From contig JAJFII010000087.1 in assembly GCA_021775095.1 (NCBI GenBank), positions 60,835-124,834 of the forward strand: 64,000 nt of DNA. Reading direction: 5' to 3'. Positions 62,140-64,000 of the stretch are shown here, piece by piece. Origin of the DNA: Rhodospirillales bacterium. GTDB taxonomy: Bacteria; Pseudomonadota; Alphaproteobacteria; Rhodospirillales; Casp-alpha2. Position 1 is the stretch's first letter. Each line of letters opens with the position of its first letter. The position numbers and the translations under genes were made by a program. The notes beneath the pieces were generated by a model. That model did no database searches and was not told the origin of the DNA. It was given only the letters and a program-made list of their open reading frames with translations.

Positions 62140-62838
62140 ATGCAGCTTTTAATCGTTAATCCAAATACAACGGCTTCAATGACACAAAAAATCGGCGACG
62201 CAGCGGAGCGGGTTGCCGCGCCCGATACGAATATCATTGCTGTCAATCCGGACAAGGGACCGCGCAGCATCGAAGGTTATTTTGATGAAGCCATGTCGCT
62301 CTCGGGGCTGATTGCGGAAGTCCGCAAGCAGCCCGATAGCGATGGCATTATCATCGCTTGTTTTGATGACACGGGCCTCGATGCTGTTCGTTGTATGACG
62401 GATGTTCCGGTGATCGGCATTGGCGAAGCGGCGTTCCATATGGCGAGCCTGTTGGCGAATAAATTTTCAGTCGTTACGACCCTGTCGCGATCTGTTCCGG
62501 CCATCGAACACAATCTCGTGCGTTATGGGTTGGCGTCGCGTTGTGCCAAGGTCAGAGCGTCGGAAGTCCCTGTCCTGGATCTGGAATCAGACGCCGCCAA
62601 CGCCCGTCAATTGATTGGCGCGGAAATCACGAAATCCATTGAAGAAGACGGTGCCGAGGCCATAGTCCTCGGTTGCGCCGGTATGACGGATTTGACGGCG
62701 TCCCTGAGTGCTGAATATGGGCTTCCGGTGCTCGATGGCGTCGCCTGTGCGGTAAGTCTGTGTGAAGCGGTCGTGCGGCTGGGGTTGCGGACATCTAATC
62801 TTGGCGGCTACGCCTTGTCGGTCGGAAAATCGTTATGA
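62140..62838 (+). CDS. Asp/Glu/hydantoin racemase family, probably allantoin racemase
   Basis: A 232-aa two-cysteine racemase: LLIVNPNTTASMTQKIG at the N-terminus, first cysteine in GIIIACFDDTGLDAVR, second in AIVLGCAGMTDL. The wording fits hydantoin/allantoin racemases, and the allantoinase gene that overlaps its stop by four bases supports racemisation of allantoin. ATG 62140 follows GAGGGGTGAG and is preferred to the upstream TTG. Confidence 0.85.
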   Translation: MQLLIVNPNTTASMTQKIGDAAERVAAPDTNIIAVNPDKGPRSIEGYFDEAMSLSGLIAEVRKQPDSDGIIIACFDDTGLDAVRCMTDVPVIGIGEAAFHMASLLANKFSVVTTLSRSVPAIEHNLVRYGLASRCAKVRASEVPVLDLESDAANARQLIGAEITKSIEEDGAEAIVLGCAGMTDLTASLSAEYGLPVLDGVACAVSLCEAVVRLGLRTSNLGGYALSVGKSL

Positions 62839-63800
62839 TCCTGACAAAAGACCCATACCCCCGCGACCTGCTTGGATACCGGGCAAATCCGCCGCAGGCA
62901 AACTGGCCTGGCGGGGCAAAGCTGGCGGTGCAATTTGTCCTCAATTATGAAGAAGGAGGGGAGAACAATATCCTGCACGGTGATCCGGCCTCGGAAGCCT
63001 TCCTTTCCGAAATCGTCGGTGCCCAGCCGTTCGAGGGACAACGTCATATGACCATGGAATCAATTTACGAATATGGCAGCCGGGTCGGTGTTTGGCGAAT
63101 TCTCTCCCTATTTAAAAGCAAGAACATTCCCCTGACCCTGTTTGCCGTGGCCATGGCCCTTGAGAGAAACCCGGCCGTTGCCGACGCCGTATTGCAAGCC
63201 GGCCACGAAATTTGTTCCCATGGGTATCGCTGGATTGATTATCGCAATATTCCAAAAGCCGTTGAACGTGGGCACATTGAAAAGGCCGTTGAAATCATCA
63301 AACGGCTGACCGGTGAGAGGCCCTATGGCTGGTACACGGGTCGAACCAGCGAAAACACCCGCGCCTTGGTCGCTGAATACGGCGGATTTTTGTATGATGC
63401 CGACGACTACAGCGATGACCTTCCCTTTTGGACCGTGGTCAATTTGCAGCCGCAGTTGATCGTTCCCTACACGCTGGACGCCAACGACATGCGGTTTGCA
63501 TCGCCCCAGGGGTTCAATGCCGGCGACCAGTTCTTCCATTATTTGCGCGACAGTTTTGATGCCCTGTATGGCGAGGGAGATCAAACGCCGCGGATGATGT
63601 CAATTGGCCTGCATTGCCGATTGGTGGGACGACCTGGCCGCATTCAGGCCCTTGCGCGGTTCATGGATTATGCACAGTCGCATGCCGATGTGTGGTTTTG
63701 CCGACGATTGGATATTGCCAGGCATTGGCGTGAACACCATCCCTATCGGGAATTCGGATGGAAGCAAAACGGAAGTGATCAAGAAATATGTGCGCCGTAA
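62835..63800 (+). CDS. puuE: Allantoinase, cofactor-independent (PuuE type)
   Basis: A 321-aa polysaccharide-deacetylase-fold enzyme of the PuuE group: YPRDLLGYRANPPQANWPGGAKLAVQFVLNYEEGGE, HEICSHGYRWIDYRNIP, GWYTGRTSENTRALVAEYGGFLYDADDYSDDLPFW. It opens the hydantoin ring of allantoin to allantoate without the metal centre of classical allantoinase. It ends the operon visible here. Confidence 0.9.
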   Translation: MILTKDPYPRDLLGYRANPPQANWPGGAKLAVQFVLNYEEGGENNILHGDPASEAFLSEIVGAQPFEGQRHMTMESIYEYGSRVGVWRILSLFKSKNIPLTLFAVAMALERNPAVADAVLQAGHEICSHGYRWIDYRNIPKAVERGHIEKAVEIIKRLTGERPYGWYTGRTSENTRALVAEYGGFLYDADDYSDDLPFWTVVNLQPQLIVPYTLDANDMRFASPQGFNAGDQFFHYLRDSFDALYGEGDQTPRMMSIGLHCRLVGRPGRIQALARFMDYAQSHADVWFCRRLDIARHWREHHPYREFGWKQNGSDQEICAP

Positions 63801-64000
63801 AATTCGCCGCCAACCTGCCCGCTTGGCAAATGGCTCGGATGAAAGTTCGAAATTTACAAGGACTTTCCTCGATCCGTAGTAAGTCCTTCATTGATTTGCC
63901 GGGTGCCGGGACCGGGAAAAAAGAATTAGAACCTATTTATGGATAACCACTTACAATGCCAAACCGATCAGCCGGTCGTTGGCAGCAGGGAGTAAAACCA
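63801..64000 (+). other. End of window after puuE
   Basis: A 52-codon frame (63788-63946) overlaps the puuE end but has no ribosome site or family. No further gene start could be supported before the window ends. Confidence 0.4.

Noticed and set aside
1..64000. CRISPR arrays, rRNA or tRNA genes
   Set aside because: No regularly spaced direct repeats of CRISPR size and no tRNA- or rRNA-like segments were recognised by eye; a covariance-model search would be needed to exclude small RNAs.

Overview
The window looks like chromosomal DNA of an alphaproteobacterium, most probably a free-living or marine member of the Rhodospirillales or a related order. The support is indirect: an AapJQMP-type amino-acid ABC operon, a single-domain PAS_5-type protein, rplM-rpsI with alphaproteobacterial neighbours, two FCD-type GntR regulators and a cofactor-independent allantoinase. 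No rRNA, tRNA or CRISPR array was recognised.

Layout. 1-2.2 kb: the end of an IlvD/Edd dehydratase, then two response regulators. 2.2-5.8 kb: a Sel1-repeat gene split in its signal peptide by a complete 3,058-bp IS1595-type element, with 25-bp terminal inverted repeats and an 8-bp target duplication. The element carries three passenger genes: a small membrane protein, an ImmA/IrrE peptidase and a phage-type P63C/BstA-like protein. 6-16.4 kb: mostly housekeeping genes, namely a DHH phosphoesterase, a proline-rich 884-aa protein, a metY/CoA-binding/enoyl-CoA hydratase operon, a thioesterase preceded by a 161-bp palindromic element, rplM-rpsI, and a DUF6152 exported protein with a membrane partner.

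16.4-27.3 kb is a signalling region. It holds a MerR-type DNA-binding domain fused to a class III nucleotide cyclase, preceded by an operator-like inverted repeat and a 13-bp tandem array. Next come a decayed phosphate-binding protein/histidine kinase pair, an intact 1004-aa hybrid kinase with a periplasmic CXXCH haem-c motif, a methyltransferase and a DUF3095 protein. 27.3-39.3 kb: a fatty-acid desaturase, then a divergent catabolic locus. The minus-strand operon encodes a sulfatase, a DapA-type deaminase, a D-amino-acid dehydrogenase and a Ser/Cys-type proline racemase family enzyme. The plus-strand operon encodes a GntR regulator, a class IV aminotransferase and AapJQMP. Together they suggest uptake and breakdown of hydroxyproline, perhaps released from a sulfated precursor.

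39.3-47.5 kb holds the most unusual locus. A 28-aa charged mini-protein with a strong ribosome site precedes a 2313-aa protein. That protein begins with a glutamate-cysteine-ligase/amidoligase-like domain, continues with beta-rich and lectin-like regions and a pre-toxin-like helical segment, and ends in a PD-(D/E)XK-like nuclease domain. The downstream flank has repeats that resemble an IS end. 47.5-56.2 kb: a DHFR-like reductase behind a perfect 23-bp-arm palindrome, a YcaQ-type glycosylase, a BCCT transporter with an enolase-superfamily dehydratase and a DapA-family enzyme, a PAS protein, a methyltransferase and an unknown protein. 56.4-63.8 kb: a GntR regulator divergent from a branched-chain-type ABC operon that continues into a hydantoin/allantoin racemase and PuuE allantoinase, which is a ureide (purine breakdown) uptake and use operon.
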